From Oceanospirillaceae bacterium (GTDB lineage Bacteria; Pseudomonadota; Gammaproteobacteria; Pseudomonadales; Balneatricaceae), in assembly GCA_029938085.1 (NCBI GenBank), contig JAPYOS010000009.1, positions 1-64,000 on the forward strand: a stretch of DNA of 64,000 bases, given 5' to 3'. Below the pieces are notes generated by a model. It was not told the origin of the DNA. It saw only the letters and a list, made by a program, of their open reading frames with translations, and did no database searches. The translations under genes and the position numbers were made by a program. This document shows positions 19,208 through 30,389 of the stretch, in pieces (the stretch's first letter is position 1; each line of letters begins with the position of its first letter).

Positions 19208-19468
19208 GTGGCCAATTCCGCTGGATCAAAGAAACGCGCTCGCCAATCAGAGAAACGTCGCAGCCACAACGCAAGCCTGCGCTCCATGGCACGCACATAC
19301 TTAAAGAAAGTTCTCGCTGCTATTGAAGCTGGCGACAAAGAAGCTGCCCAAGCCGCGTACGCAACTGCCGTATCAATCATGGACAAGAGTGTCTCTAAAG
19401 GCATTTTCACCATGAACAAAGCTGCTCGTCATAAGAGCCGTTTAAGCGCAAAAATCAAAGCTCTATAA
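19208..19468 (+). CDS. rpsT: 30S ribosomal protein S20
   Basis: Primary 16S rRNA-binding protein of the small subunit. It is very basic, 86 residues, all helical, with the family start [18 protein letters not shown]. It begins with GTG at 19208 behind TAGGAG (19195-19200). A weak start codon is also typical of E. coli rpsT (UUG), where it matters for autoregulation. It has its own near-consensus promoter and a strong terminator, so it is monocistronic. Confidence 0.97.
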   Translation: MANSAGSKKRARQSEKRRSHNASLRSMARTYLKKVLAAIEAGDKEAAQAAYATAVSIMDKSVSKGIFTMNKAARHKSRLSAKIKAL

Positions 19469-19485
19469 TTTTTAATTATAGCGTT

Positions 19486-19513
19486 AAAAAAACCGGCCTA
19501 GGCCGGTTTTTTT
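19486..19513. terminator. bidirectional terminator between rpsT and proB
   Basis: A short GC hairpin CCGGC-CTAG-GCCGG is flanked by seven A and seven T, giving a good terminator on either strand between the two convergent stop codons. Confidence 0.9.
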
Positions 19514-19520
19514 GTGCCCG

Positions 19521-21945
<2,425 letters not shown>

Positions 21946-21947
21946 CT

Positions 21948-21975
21948 AAAAAAGCCCCGCTAGGCGGGGCTTTTT
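21948..21975 (-). terminator. terminator after rplU-rpmA
   Basis: Seven-bp GC arms GCCCCGC and GCGGGGC around a 3-nt loop, with A and T runs on each side, lie 21 bases after the rpmA stop. Read on the minus strand it ends ribosomal-protein transcription before obgE. Confidence 0.9.
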
Positions 21976-21995
21976 GAAATAGGTATTGAAACCCC

Positions 21996-22253
21996 TTAAG
22001 CCGGTACGATAGTAACGAACTTACGGTTTTTAGGACCTTTCACTACAAACTTAACAGTGCCAGCTTCGGTAGCAAACAAAGTGTGGTCTTTACCACAACC
22101 TACGTTAGTACCGGCGTGGAAGTGAGTTCCACGTTGACGAACAATAATGTTGCCCGCTTCTACTGCTTGGCCGCCAAATCGCTTAACGCCTAAGCGTTTC
22201 GATTCTGAGTCGCGACCGTTATTAGTACTACCACCAGCTTTCTTATGAGCCAT
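21996..22253 (-). CDS. rpmA: 50S ribosomal protein L27
   Basis: Large-subunit protein whose N-terminal tail reaches the peptidyl-transferase centre. It opens [20 protein letters not shown], the standard L27 sequence without the N-terminal extension found in Firmicutes. At 85 residues the length is exact for the family. It is cotranscribed with rplU, 17 bases upstream. Confidence 0.98.
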   Translation of the reverse strand: MAHKKAGGSTNNGRDSESKRLGVKRFGGQAVEAGNIIVRQRGTHFHAGTNVGCGKDHTLFATEAGTVKFVVKGPKNRKFVTIVPA

Positions 22254-22270
22254 GGATTATCTCCTTACGA

Positions 22271-22582
22271 TTAGGCACTAATGCCAGTAATCTTAACTTC
22301 AGTAAACCACTGACGGTGACCCATCTGCTTCATGTGGTGCTTACGACGCTTGAACTTCATGATGCGTACTTTCTTACCGCGACCGTGAGACACGATTTCA
22401 GCAGAAACCTTAGCACCTTCAACAACAGGAGCGCCGATCTTAACATCTTCACCGTTAGCTACTAAAAGCACACGGTCAAAGTCAACGCTGGCGCCAACTT
22501 CAATGTTCAATTTCTCAAGCTTGAGGGTCTCGCCCTCTTCTACACGGTGTTGCTTACCACCGCTTACAATTACTGCGTACAT
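22271..22582 (-). CDS. rplU: 50S ribosomal protein L21
   Basis: Large-subunit protein that binds 23S rRNA with L20. It starts [14 protein letters not shown] at ATG 22582 behind GGAG; an upstream in-frame start adds only four residues. The C-terminus [14 protein letters not shown] is typical. It is 103 residues long and first in an operon with rpmA, transcribed divergently from ispB as in E. coli and Pseudomonas. Confidence 0.98.
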   Translation of the reverse strand: MYAVIVSGGKQHRVEEGETLKLEKLNIEVGASVDFDRVLLVANGEDVKIGAPVVEGAKVSAEIVSHGRGKKVRIMKFKRRKHHMKQMGHRQWFTEVKITGISA

Positions 22583-22712
22583 ACACTTCTCCAATATGTG
22601 CTGATCCGGCTACTAAAAAAGGGCCTGCTGCTAATAGCATTTTAAGGCCTCAAAAAGGCCTCAAATAATGCCATATGACAGGGAGCAAGGTGGACCAGTC
22701 ACAGGGGGCGTA

Positions 22713-22741
22713 ATTTTACGCTAAGTAGACCCCTTTAACAA
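22713..22741 (-). promoter_or_regulatory. sigma-70 promoter of rplU-rpmA
   Basis: On the minus strand TTGTTA (22736-22741), 17 bases and TAAAAT (22713-22718) form a near-consensus promoter. The leader of roughly 120 nt contains a duplicated TTGAGGCCTT segment (near 22645-22670). Confidence 0.75.
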
Positions 22742-22798
22742 GCCAAATTGAGCAGTTATTTAGCACATCCATAAGCCTCCTTTTACTCGCACCTTCCC

Positions 22799-22827
22799 TT
22801 GACACTTGGGCCTCAGCTCACTAGCAT
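22799..22827 (+). promoter_or_regulatory. sigma-70 promoter of ispB
   Basis: TTGACA (22799-22804), 17 bases and TAGCAT (22822-22827) lie 40 bases before the ispB ATG. It is back-to-back with the rplU promoter. Confidence 0.7.
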
Positions 22828-22866
22828 TGCGCACTCAACTTTCTAATATTAGACACCGTCTAACCT

Positions 22867-23835
22867 ATGCAGGCTACCGACCTTTATTCCGCCGTCAAAA
22901 AAGACTTTGAAGCCGTTGATGCGGCCATAGTTCACCACCTGAGCTCGCAAGTTCCGTTGGTAGAAAAAATTGGCCAATATATCATCGAAAGCGGCGGCAA
23001 ACGCCTGCGCCCTCTGCTGGTGTTATTGGCAGCTCGCGCCTGCGACTATGACAAAGACCAGCACATCACTCTAGCCGCCGTTGTAGAGTTCATTCACACG
23101 GCCACTTTACTACACGACGATGTGGTAGACACCTCAGATTTACGCCGAGGCCAACCCACTGCAAATAACAAGTGGGGCAATTCGTCCAGCGTGCTAGTGG
23201 GCGATTTTTTATACTCCCGCGCGTTTCAAATGCTGGTATCTATTGGCCAGGTGGACGTCATGGGCACGTTATCCAATGCCACTAACGTGATCGCCGAAGG
23301 CGAAGTATTACAATTATTAAACGCCAAAAACCCAGATGTCAGCGAAGCCGATTACTTGCAGGTGATTTTAGGCAAAACCGCCATGTTATTCGAAGCGGCC
23401 AGCCATACCGGCGCACAATTAGCACAAGCGGACCCACAACAAACTGAAGCCTTACGCCGTTTTGGCCGTCACTTGGGCATTGCCTTTCAACTCATTGACG
23501 ACCTAATGGACTATACCGGCGATGAAACCACCATGGGCAAAAACGTGGGTGACGATTTAGCCGAAGGCAAACCCACCCTGCCACTAATCCATGCCATGGC
23601 CCACGCCAGAGACGACGAGCGCAAACTTATACGCAAAGCCATTCGCCAAGGTAGTGTCGAAAACATTAACAGCATTCAACAAATAATCAAACGCTGCGGC
23701 TCCCTAGATTACACTTACCAGCTCGCAACCAAAGAGACTCAGCAGGCTCTTACCTGCCTAGATGCACTAGCTGACTCACCTTACAAGCAGTCTTTAGCTG
23801 ATTTATGCACCCTAGCCTTAGCCCGACAAAACTAA
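22867..23835 (+). CDS. ispB: polyprenyl (octaprenyl-type) diphosphate synthase
   Basis: Trans-polyprenyl diphosphate synthase that builds the side chain of ubiquinone from farnesyl and isopentenyl diphosphate. The two aspartate-rich motifs are present: DDVVD (in [11 protein letters not shown]) and DDLMD (in [12 protein letters not shown]). The 322 residues fit IspB. The final chain length (C40 or C45) cannot be read with confidence. It is downstream in isoprenoid metabolism and does not show which pathway makes its substrate. The divergent rplU-rpmA arrangement is conserved. Confidence 0.94.
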   Translation: MQATDLYSAVKKDFEAVDAAIVHHLSSQVPLVEKIGQYIIESGGKRLRPLLVLLAARACDYDKDQHITLAAVVEFIHTATLLHDDVVDTSDLRRGQPTANNKWGNSSSVLVGDFLYSRAFQMLVSIGQVDVMGTLSNATNVIAEGEVLQLLNAKNPDVSEADYLQVILGKTAMLFEAASHTGAQLAQADPQQTEALRRFGRHLGIAFQLIDDLMDYTGDETTMGKNVGDDLAEGKPTLPLIHAMAHARDDERKLIRKAIRQGSVENINSIQQIIKRCGSLDYTYQLATKETQQALTCLDALADSPYKQSLADLCTLALARQN

Positions 23836-23841
23836 TAATGC

Positions 23842-23847
23842 TATAAT
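23842..23847 (+). promoter_or_regulatory. -10 element before fabA
   Basis: A perfect TATAAT lies between ispB and fabA, 38 bases before the fabA ATG; the matching -35 (TAGCCC) is poor. A GCTGA-CTTA-TCAGC inverted repeat follows at the expected transcription start. No good FabR or FadR site is visible. Confidence 0.5.
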
Positions 23848-23884
23848 CGCTGACTTATCAGCCATAACTATACGGAAATACTTC

Positions 23885-24400
23885 ATGACCAGACCTTCTT
23901 CCTTTAACCGTGACGAATTACTTTCTTGCGGCCACGGCGATATGTTTGGCCCAGGTAACGCACGCCTGCCGGTTGGCAACATGCTTATGATGGACCGAGT
24001 TACGCACATTTCTGAAACCGGCGGCAGCCACGACAAAGGTCAGATCATTGCTGAATTAGACATCAACCCAGACCTTTGGTTTTTTGATTGCCATTTTCCA
24101 ACAGACCCAGTCATGCCTGGCTGCCTTGGCCTAGACGCCATGTGGCAGATCGTTGGCTTTTACCTCGGCTGGAAAGGCAACAAAGGCCGCGGCCGTGCCT
24201 TAGGCGCTGGCGAAGTTAAGTTTTTTGGTCAAGTGCTACCTACAGCCAAAAAAGTCACATACAAAATTGACATTACCCGCTGCATCGAACGTAAATTGGT
24301 CATGGGCATTGCCAATGCCAGCATGGAAGTTGATGGCCGCGAAATATACAGCGCCAAAGATTTACGTGTAGGTCTATTCACCAGCACCGATGATTTTTAA
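23885..24400 (+). CDS. fabA: 3-hydroxydecanoyl-ACP dehydratase/isomerase
   Basis: Dehydrates 3-hydroxydecanoyl-ACP and isomerises the product to the cis-3 form, starting anaerobic unsaturated fatty acid synthesis. The hot-dog-fold active site is intact: His in [21 protein letters not shown] with Asp of LGLDAMWQ. The 171-residue length is standard. It is paired with fabB, the partner needed for unsaturated acids, 39 bases downstream. The FabA-FabB pair is a gammaproteobacterial marker. Confidence 0.97.
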   Translation: MTRPSSFNRDELLSCGHGDMFGPGNARLPVGNMLMMDRVTHISETGGSHDKGQIIAELDINPDLWFFDCHFPTDPVMPGCLGLDAMWQIVGFYLGWKGNKGRGRALGAGEVKFFGQVLPTAKKVTYKIDITRCIERKLVMGIANASMEVDGREIYSAKDLRVGLFTSTDDF

Positions 24401-24439
24401 CTAGCACTCTCTATACACCACAGAATAACGAGGTCTATT

Positions 24440-25657
24440 ATGCGACGAGTTGTCGTTACCGGTTTAGGTATTGTTTCTTGTATTGGTCACAATCAAGACG
24501 AAGTATTAGCGTCCCTACAAGCGGGAAAGTCGGGCATTAGTTTTCAGCCTGAATACCAAGAAATGGGTTTCAAAAGTCACATTGCCGGCAGTGTTGATAT
24601 AGACTTTGCCAGCCTCATCGACCGTAAGCAAATGCGCTTTATGGGCGACGCCGCGGCATACGCCTATTTATCTATGGAACAGGCTATTGCTGACTCAGGT
24701 TTAACTGAAGAGCAAGTCTCTAATCCCCGCACCGGTTTAATCGCCGGCTCTGGTGGCGCCTCTAACGGCAACATCGTAGAAGCGGCCGACGGCATGCGCG
24801 AAAAAGGCTTACGCCGAGTGGGCCCTTATCGTGTAACCCGCACCATGGGCAGCACGGTTTCTGCATGTTTGGCTACACCCTTCAAAATTAAAGGCTGTAA
24901 CTACTCCATTACCTCGGCTTGTTCCACCAGCGCCCACTGCATCGGCAACGCCATGGAACAAATTCAGCTCAACAAACAAGATATTGTGTTTGCTGGCGGT
25001 GGTGAAGAGCTACATTGGAGTCAAAGCGTATTATTTGATGCCATGGGTGCCCTATCAAGTAAGTACAACGATACACCAACCAAGGCGTCTCGAGCATACG
25101 ATGCTAACCGCGATGGTTTTGTAATCGCTGGCGGCGGCGGCATGTTAGTGATTGAAGAGCTAGAACACGCTAAAGCCCGTGGTGCAAAAATCTACGCTGA
25201 ACTCGTCGGTTATGGCGCCACGTCTGATGGCTATGACATGGTATCACCTTCAGGTGAAGGCGCTATGCGCTGCATGCAACAAGCCATGAGCACCACCGAC
25301 ATGCCGATTGATTACATCAATGCCCATGGCACCAGCACACCTGCAGGTGACATTCAGGAACTGAAAGCGGTAAAGTCGGTATTTGGTGACCAATGCCCTC
25401 GCATCACCTCAACCAAGTCTCTTACTGGTCACTCTTTGGGTGCTGCTGGCGTACAAGAAGCGGTATACAGTTTACTTATGCAAGCTAACAGCTTTGTAGC
25501 AGCCTCGGCAAATATTGACGAACTGGATGAAGGTGCCAATGGCATGCCCGTAGTCACGCAGAAGCAAGACAACGTGGAATTAACCACGGTCATGTCTAAC
25601 AGCTTTGGCTTTGGTGGTACTAACGCAAGCTTGGTATTTACTAAATACGTTGCTTAA
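24440..25657 (+). CDS. fabB: 3-oxoacyl-ACP synthase I
   Basis: Condensing enzyme that elongates the cis-3-decenoyl-ACP made by FabA. The Cys-His-His catalytic set is visible: Cys in SACSTSAH, His in [11 protein letters not shown] and His in [10 protein letters not shown]. The C-terminus has the [12 protein letters not shown] motif. It is 405 residues long. The start ATG is preceded by AACGAGG. No terminator follows at once; the palindromic repeat at 25669-25794 begins 12 bases after the stop and may take that role. Confidence 0.97.
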   Translation: MRRVVVTGLGIVSCIGHNQDEVLASLQAGKSGISFQPEYQEMGFKSHIAGSVDIDFASLIDRKQMRFMGDAAAYAYLSMEQAIADSGLTEEQVSNPRTGLIAGSGGASNGNIVEAADGMREKGLRRVGPYRVTRTMGSTVSACLATPFKIKGCNYSITSACSTSAHCIGNAMEQIQLNKQDIVFAGGGEELHWSQSVLFDAMGALSSKYNDTPTKASRAYDANRDGFVIAGGGGMLVIEELEHAKARGAKIYAELVGYGATSDGYDMVSPSGEGAMRCMQQAMSTTDMPIDYINAHGTSTPAGDIQELKAVKSVFGDQCPRITSTKSLTGHSLGAAGVQEAVYSLLMQANSFVAASANIDELDEGANGMPVVTQKQDNVELTTVMSNSFGFGGTNASLVFTKYVA

Positions 25658-25668
25658 GTAGACGGGCT

Positions 25669-25794
25669 GTCATCCTGACGGCCCAACTTGTCATCCTGAC
25701 TACCCTACGCGTCATCCTGACAAAGGTCAGGATCTCAGAAAACCCACTCAGATTCCGGCCTTCGCCAGAATGACAAGTAGTTAGGCCGAATGAC
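25669..25794. repeat. dispersed palindromic repeat with three 21-bp tandem units
   Basis: GTCATCCTGAC occurs at 25669, 25690 and 25711, exactly 21 bases apart with unlike 10-base spacers. The third copy forms a perfect 8-bp hairpin with GTCAGGAT (25714-25733). Next comes ATTCCGGC-CTTC-GCCAGAAT (25752-25771, one G-U pair) and two GAATGAC ends. This is the GTCATTC(T/C)GGCGAAGGCCGGAATC type of non-coding repeat seen in many proteobacteria. A minus-strand reading frame across it with a repeating RMT pattern is an artefact. Confidence 0.85.
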
Positions 25795-25822
25795 AATATG
25801 CTTTTCACTTGGCTTGAGATGA

Positions 25823-26533
25823 TTAAGAAATCTCTGCCAAGTTGTCCGTCATCCATGCCACCATTTTGGTATGCATCTCTTTAGTGGGCACATCCGCCTC
25901 GATCACTGGACCAATCTTCACTTCCACAACACCCGCATGTTTTACCCAACTATGCGCGGGTGATAAGCGGCCGCTGTTTTGCACGATAGGCAAAATAGGT
26001 ACCGCGGCCTTATGGGCCAGCATCGCTGCACCCTTGGTACAAGGCCCCAATTGACCAGGTGGATTACGCGTACCTTCAGGAAAAATAACCACCGAAATAC
26101 CTGCGCCTAAACGCTCACAACCTTGTTGCGACAACTGTTTTAAGGCATTAGTTTTACGTTTTCGATTGATAGCAATCGGATTAAGCATGGCTAGCGCCCA
26201 ACCAAAAAACGGAATATACAAGAGTTCTTGTTTGAGCACGGTGCTCACAGGCAAACCCATGGTGAGCAAATAAAAGGTTTCCCAATCGCCTTGGTGGTTA
26301 CAGGCAACCACTACCGGGCGGTCCTTGGGAAGGTTATCTAGGCCGCTAATATTGAAATTCACACCACAGGTTAAGCGCATCCACTGCAACACAGCACGGT
26401 TGCAATAACCCACAAATTTAAACCGCAGCTGGCGCTTTACAAGCGGCGCAGTGAGCACCAACAGCGTAGACGCTAAGATGGAAATAACAGCTAAACCAAT
26501 ATAAAAAACTAGGGCCCTAACAAATAAAATAAT
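25823..26533 (-). CDS. plsC: 1-acyl-sn-glycerol-3-phosphate acyltransferase
   Basis: Acylates lysophosphatidic acid to phosphatidic acid at the inner membrane. Motif I is NHQGDWE, the H-x4-E variant of H-x4-D; motif III is FPEGTRNPPG. The first in-frame ATG/GTG/TTG-type start is TTG 26461, which lacks a Shine-Dalgarno and cuts off a hydrophobic N-terminal helix. The frame stays open upstream and codes a typical PlsC helix (IILFVRALVFYIGLAVISIL). An ATT pair at 26533-26528 lies 5-8 bases after GGAGG. With that start the protein has about 236 residues, normal for the family. I therefore propose an ATT start. The Shine-Dalgarno is formed by the last MoaD codons. Confidence 0.88.
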   Translation of the reverse strand: MILFVRALVFYIGLAVISILASTLLVLTAPLVKRQLRFKFVGYCNRAVLQWMRLTCGVNFNISGLDNLPKDRPVVVACNHQGDWETFYLLTMGLPVSTVLKQELLYIPFFGWALAMLNPIAINRKRKTNALKQLSQQGCERLGAGISVVIFPEGTRNPPGQLGPCTKGAAMLAHKAAVPILPIVQNSGRLSPAHSWVKHAGVVEVKIGPVIEADVPTKEMHTKMVAWMTDNLAEIS

Positions 26534-26534
26534 A

Positions 26535-26783
26535 CTAGCCTCCGGTAACGGGTGGGAAAAAAGCCACTTCAGCAGCCACAGGAACCAAGGTATCTGGCTT
26601 AGCCATCACTTGATCTACCGCCACTAATAGCTTGTCATTATTCAAGTCATGGGCCCATTCAGGTCGGCCCTCGATGATATTAACTAGCAGTTGAGACACC
26701 GTTTGTGGGGCCTCACTTTGCAATTCAAAGACGTCCGTTTGCAGCTGATCTTTGAGCTGTCCAAAAAACAAAACCTTAATCAC
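26535..26783 (-). CDS. moaD: molybdopterin synthase small subunit
   Basis: Ubiquitin-like sulfur carrier of molybdopterin synthase. The 82-residue protein ends in the required Gly-Gly (FPPVTGG), which is adenylated by MoeB and then made a thiocarboxylate. It starts with GTG at 26783, overlapping the moaC stop by 4 bases (GTGA). Its partner MoaE is usually the next gene, but plsC follows here instead. Confidence 0.92.
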   Translation of the reverse strand: MIKVLFFGQLKDQLQTDVFELQSEAPQTVSQLLVNIIEGRPEWAHDLNNDKLLVAVDQVMAKPDTLVPVAAEVAFFPPVTGG

Positions 26784-27277
26784 AAGGCACCGCCATCTTG
26801 GCCTTCAATCACCCAATGGCCACTTTTTCCACCTTGTTTTTCGGTGACGCGCAAACCCCCAATGATCATGCCTCGATCCACGGCTTTACACATGTCATAC
26901 AAGGTGAGTGCGGCTGTTGAGGCTGCGCACAAGGCTTCCATTTCTACGCCAGTACGGCCATTAAGCTTACACATGGTGCTCACATTGATCCGATTAGCCG
27001 CCACGTCTGGCACTAGCTCCACACTCACCTTAGACAACATCAACGGGTGACACAGGGGAATTAAGTCACTGCATTTTTTTGCCGCTTGAATGCCGGCAAT
27101 ACGCGCCACAGCAAGCACATCGCCTTTCTTGTGCTTGCCATCGGTTATTAACGACAAGGTGGCGGGCAACATTTCTACATAGGCCTCGGCACGGGCCACA
27201 CGCGTGGTGATGTCCTTTTCTGACACGTCCACCATGTGGGCATGGCCTTGCGTATCCAGGTGAGTCAATTGCGACAT
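26780..27277 (-). CDS. moaC: cyclic pyranopterin monophosphate synthase
   Basis: Works with MoaA to turn GTP into cyclic pyranopterin monophosphate, the first molybdenum cofactor intermediate. The family segments [26 protein letters not shown] and [11 protein letters not shown] are present. Its 165 residues are the usual length. It is separated from moaA by an acyltransferase gene and coupled to moaD. Confidence 0.96.
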   Translation of the reverse strand: MSQLTHLDTQGHAHMVDVSEKDITTRVARAEAYVEMLPATLSLITDGKHKKGDVLAVARIAGIQAAKKCSDLIPLCHPLMLSKVSVELVPDVAANRINVSTMCKLNGRTGVEMEALCAASTAALTLYDMCKAVDRGMIIGGLRVTEKQGGKSGHWVIEGQDGGAL

Positions 27278-27300
27278 GAATCAGCAGTCCTTAAATAATA

Positions 27301-28428
27301 TTAGCTGGCATCAACCAGGTTAAAGTCGTTTTTCCTAATTACCGGGTTGGCATACATGGCCAACGCGTGCTGCTTTTGTTCAACATCTAAGTCGGCAAAG
27401 CGCTGTTCTAAAACGGCTTGCGCTGCATGTTGCTGACCGGTCTGTAATGCTCGTGCGGCCAAATTAGTATCCTGCAAACAATAATTTTGCGCAATACTAG
27501 CATCAATAGCTCGAGCGATATCCTCGGGTGCTGCAAACTCGCCTTCCAACGGTTTGCCAAAGGCTACATGCACCTTGCCTTTGTGGCCGGTAATGCCTTT
27601 AACGATGCTTTTCATGTCTTCAAACTTGCCTTTTACGTACTCACCGTTATTGGCCAACGCCGCCAACTCTTCGGCCTTAGCAACATCACAGGGATCAAAT
27701 TCGTAAGCAATTGAAACGGGTACGATATGCAAACTGTTAATATAATCGGCGTAACTTTGACCCGATTTCTTCTTACACATATATAACATCTTCATCACCG
27801 CTACATCTGTCGCATCAATGCCATCTTTGGCGCGACCTTCTCGTTGAGCAATCCAAATATTATGCCCAGTGTGGACCGACTGATCAATGTAACTAGACAA
27901 GTCCATATAGGACTTCATCTTCTCTCGAATGCCTGTCGCCGAGCGTTTCACTACAAAACTTTTGTTGAGGCGCATAATGTCACTGACATACGGCTTTTGC
28001 AGCAAGTTATCACCAATCGCCACCCGCGGCGTTTCCAAACCGTTCTGTTCAAGACCGTAACTAACAAGGGCTGGGTCCATGGTGATATCGCGGTGATTAG
28101 AAATAAACAAATAACCTTTGCCAGACTGCAGGTATTCTAAGCCGCTGTATGTGAGCTGAGAAACAGTACGTTTGAGGGTTTTCCCCATATACTTGGAGAT
28201 TATTTTTTGCCAAGCAAAAACGGTGTCTACACCCTCAAATTCACGCTTTAATGCCCATCGAACCAGTGGGTTCATGGCAGGCCCTAAAAGTGATTTGGTG
28301 CGCGGAAACTTAAAACGCCCCAGCACATCGAGCAGTTCTTTATTATGTATTAAAGCGTAGATTACTGGCCTTACTTCGTCATCGTTGTAAGGGCGTATAT
28401 CGTGGAATGGATCAGTATCGTGGGTCAT
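27301..28428 (-). CDS. glycerolipid acyltransferase-family protein
   Basis: A 375-residue protein of the PlsC-like acyltransferase superfamily. The motif block is NHRDITMD (His-x5-Asp rather than the strict H-x4-D) near residues 111-118, and a later REGRAKDG resembles the EGTR block. About 100 residues precede the domain and about 120 follow, and there is no obvious membrane segment. Related proteins of this size are annotated in marine gammaproteobacteria as glycerol acyltransferases, without a known substrate as far as I know. It is unexpected between moaA and moaC, with only 14 and 23 bases separating them. Confidence 0.75.
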   Translation of the reverse strand: MTHDTDPFHDIRPYNDDEVRPVIYALIHNKELLDVLGRFKFPRTKSLLGPAMNPLVRWALKREFEGVDTVFAWQKIISKYMGKTLKRTVSQLTYSGLEYLQSGKGYLFISNHRDITMDPALVSYGLEQNGLETPRVAIGDNLLQKPYVSDIMRLNKSFVVKRSATGIREKMKSYMDLSSYIDQSVHTGHNIWIAQREGRAKDGIDATDVAVMKMLYMCKKKSGQSYADYINSLHIVPVSIAYEFDPCDVAKAEELAALANNGEYVKGKFEDMKSIVKGITGHKGKVHVAFGKPLEGEFAAPEDIARAIDASIAQNYCLQDTNLAARALQTGQQHAAQAVLEQRFADLDVEQKQHALAMYANPVIRKNDFNLVDAS

Positions 28429-28442
28429 TGTTATAGTTCTTA

Positions 28443-29435
28443 TTATCCGCCAGTGGCATTCATAAATCGGAGGATCTGCGGCTTTTCATGCAAATCAAAG
28501 TGATGTTTTTCTGGCTTTAGTGACATGGCGTTTACAATCGCCTCCTTAATAGGCCCTACTTGTCCAGGATGTGCCCTAAGCAGAGGCATCAGACTTACGC
28601 TGTGCTCATTACCTAGGCACAACAATAAACGTCCTTCTACCGTCACCCTCACACGATTACAATCGCCACAGAAATTATGACTGTGGGGCGAGATAAAGCC
28701 AATACGCGAGCTATGGCCCGGCATGGCGTAATAGCGCGATGGACCAGCTGTCTTTTGAGGTACATGGGTTAACGTATAGCGCTGCTCTATAATTTCACGC
28801 ACATCGTCGCTCGAGCAAAAGGTTAGCGCTCGATCGTGGCTTTCGATAGCACCCAGAGGCATTTCTTCAATAAAAGCAATATCAATGCCTTTATCTCGTA
28901 CAAACTCAACCAGGCCTAACACTTCGTCGTCGTTGCTTCCACGCATGACCACAGCATTAATTTTAATACGCTCAAAGCCTTCTTCAATAGCGGCATTAAG
29001 CCCCTCTAGCACTTGAGGTAATTTACCAATACGTGTCATGGCCTTAAACTTAGCTTCATCTAACGAATCTAAACTCACGTTAAGGCGCTTAACACCCGCA
29101 GCCTTGAGAGCCTTGGCATGGCGCACTAGTTGAGACCCATTGGTGGTAATGAGCAACTCCTCCAAACCGTCGAGCTGGCCAATTTTGTGTAGGTTCTCAA
29201 CTAAACCACGGCGCACCAACGGCTCGCCACCGGTTAGACGTATACGGCTGACCCCAAGCTCAACAAACGCATGGGCCACCAGTTCAATTTCCTCGATGCT
29301 CATAATGCTATCACGCGGCAAAAAGGTCATTTCTTCTGCCATACAATACACACAGCGAAAATCGCATCGGTCGGTAACCGAAATCCTTACATAATCTACT
29401 CGACGCCCGAAGCCATCGATCAGCTGTTTTTGCAT
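28443..29435 (-). CDS. moaA: GTP 3',8-cyclase
   Basis: Radical SAM enzyme that opens molybdenum cofactor synthesis on GTP. The N-terminal cluster motif is CDFRCVYC (C-x3-C-x2-C). The second Fe-S site is CGDCNR...CLG near residues 258-276. The C-terminus ends in the conserved Gly-Gly (NATGG) needed for activity. The 330 residues are normal. No molybdenum-cofactor riboswitch fits in the 66-base upstream gap. Confidence 0.96.
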   Translation of the reverse strand: MQKQLIDGFGRRVDYVRISVTDRCDFRCVYCMAEEMTFLPRDSIMSIEEIELVAHAFVELGVSRIRLTGGEPLVRRGLVENLHKIGQLDGLEELLITTNGSQLVRHAKALKAAGVKRLNVSLDSLDEAKFKAMTRIGKLPQVLEGLNAAIEEGFERIKINAVVMRGSNDDEVLGLVEFVRDKGIDIAFIEEMPLGAIESHDRALTFCSSDDVREIIEQRYTLTHVPQKTAGPSRYYAMPGHSSRIGFISPHSHNFCGDCNRVRVTVEGRLLLCLGNEHSVSLMPLLRAHPGQVGPIKEAIVNAMSLKPEKHHFDLHEKPQILRFMNATGG

Positions 29436-29487
29436 AAATTAACTCATGGCCTATCTATAGCGCCGACTTCAAATTTATTGAGCGCAT

Positions 29488-29493
29488 ATTATA
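29488..29493 (-). promoter_or_regulatory. -10 element before moaA
   Basis: A perfect TATAAT on the minus strand lies about 50 bases before the moaA ATG, at the end of the upstream reductase gene. The -35 is not recognisable, so this is a tentative promoter. Confidence 0.4.
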
Positions 29494-29501
29494 CGCTTCC
29501 T

Positions 29502-30389
29502 TCACTCAGACTGCTTAAACACTTTCGCAATCACCTTCACTAACCCAGAGCGCCAAGGTCGCTGCCTAATACCAAAGGTGGCCAGCAATTTACTACAATC
29601 TAGCACGCTATAGGCGGGCCGAGGCGCAGTTGTAGGCCACTGGGCACTAGTAACGGACTCAATCATGTCAGCTTGGGGCGCCCCATGGGTTTTAGCGGCG
29701 GCTAAAATGGCCTCGGCAAAACCTTTCCAGGTGGCGATTTCGGCGCCGCTATAATGATAGGTGCCCCAAACGTCAATGCCGCAACTCAGCTGCTTGATAA
29801 TGGCGATAAGTACGCGCGCCACATCATTGGCATACGTAGGGCAGCCGTACTGGTCAGACACGGCTTTAACATGACTTTGATGCTGTAGCTGTCGCAAGGT
29901 ACGTAATACAAAGTTGTTACCTTGGGCACTAAAAATCCAACCCACCCGCAATATAATATGGGCGGCACATTGATCTCTAATCACATTTTCGGCCGCTAAC
30001 TTAGCAGTGCCAAAATGGTTTACAGGTGCTGTTTTTGCATCTTCTTTGTAGGGTTGCTGTTGCTCACCTGAAAACACATAATCGGTAGATAAATGTAGCA
30101 ATGGCAGCGACAAGGCCTGGCATGCCTGTGCTAATACCTGTGCCACATCATGGTTGTCACGGTAGCAGTCTTGAGGGTTTGTTTGTGCTTTGTCTACCAC
30201 CGAATAACTGGCGGTATTTATTACGTAACTCGGCTGATGCCTACTGATTGCCGCTTCGATAGCACTTGCATCCAAACTATTAAGAATGTCATCGTCAAAC
30301 CAAACCACTGACATACCTTCGGAGAGTGCACGCGCACATAGCGCCGACCCCACCTGGCTAGAAGCACCGGTTACTAGAAGTTTAATCAA
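29502..30389 (-). CDS. RmlD-like sugar-nucleotide reductase, catalytic Tyr replaced by Phe
   Basis: Extended SDR protein of the RmlD (dTDP-4-dehydrorhamnose reductase) family. The Rossmann motif VTGASSQVGSAL lies at 6-17, and STDYVFSG at about 101-108 supplies the catalytic Thr. The next motif should read YxxxK but reads HFGTAK, with Phe126 (codon TTT at 30012-30014) and Lys130. The 295 residues are full length and there is no frameshift. No rhamnose genes (rmlA, B, C) are nearby. It overlaps the adenine deaminase by 4 bases. It may be a non-catalytic nucleotide-sugar-binding protein or have altered chemistry. Confidence 0.8.
   Translation of the reverse strand: MIKLLVTGASSQVGSALCARALSEGMSVVWFDDDILNSLDASAIEAAISRHQPSYVINTASYSVVDKAQTNPQDCYRDNHDVAQVLAQACQALSLPLLHLSTDYVFSGEQQQPYKEDAKTAPVNHFGTAKLAAENVIRDQCAAHIILRVGWIFSAQGNNFVLRTLRQLQHQSHVKAVSDQYGCPTYANDVARVLIAIIKQLSCGIDVWGTYHYSGAEIATWKGFAEAILAAAKTHGAPQADMIESVTSAQWPTTAPRPAYSVLDCSKLLATFGIRQRPWRSGLVKVIAKVFKQSE

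Noticed and set aside
25641-25856. 71-residue minus-strand reading frame with repeated RMT motifs
   Set aside because: It is a translation of the 21-bp tandem palindromic repeat; such frames are commonly mis-annotated as hypothetical proteins.
29436-29501. Molybdenum cofactor riboswitch before moaA
   Set aside because: The gap is only 66 bases and shows no such structure.
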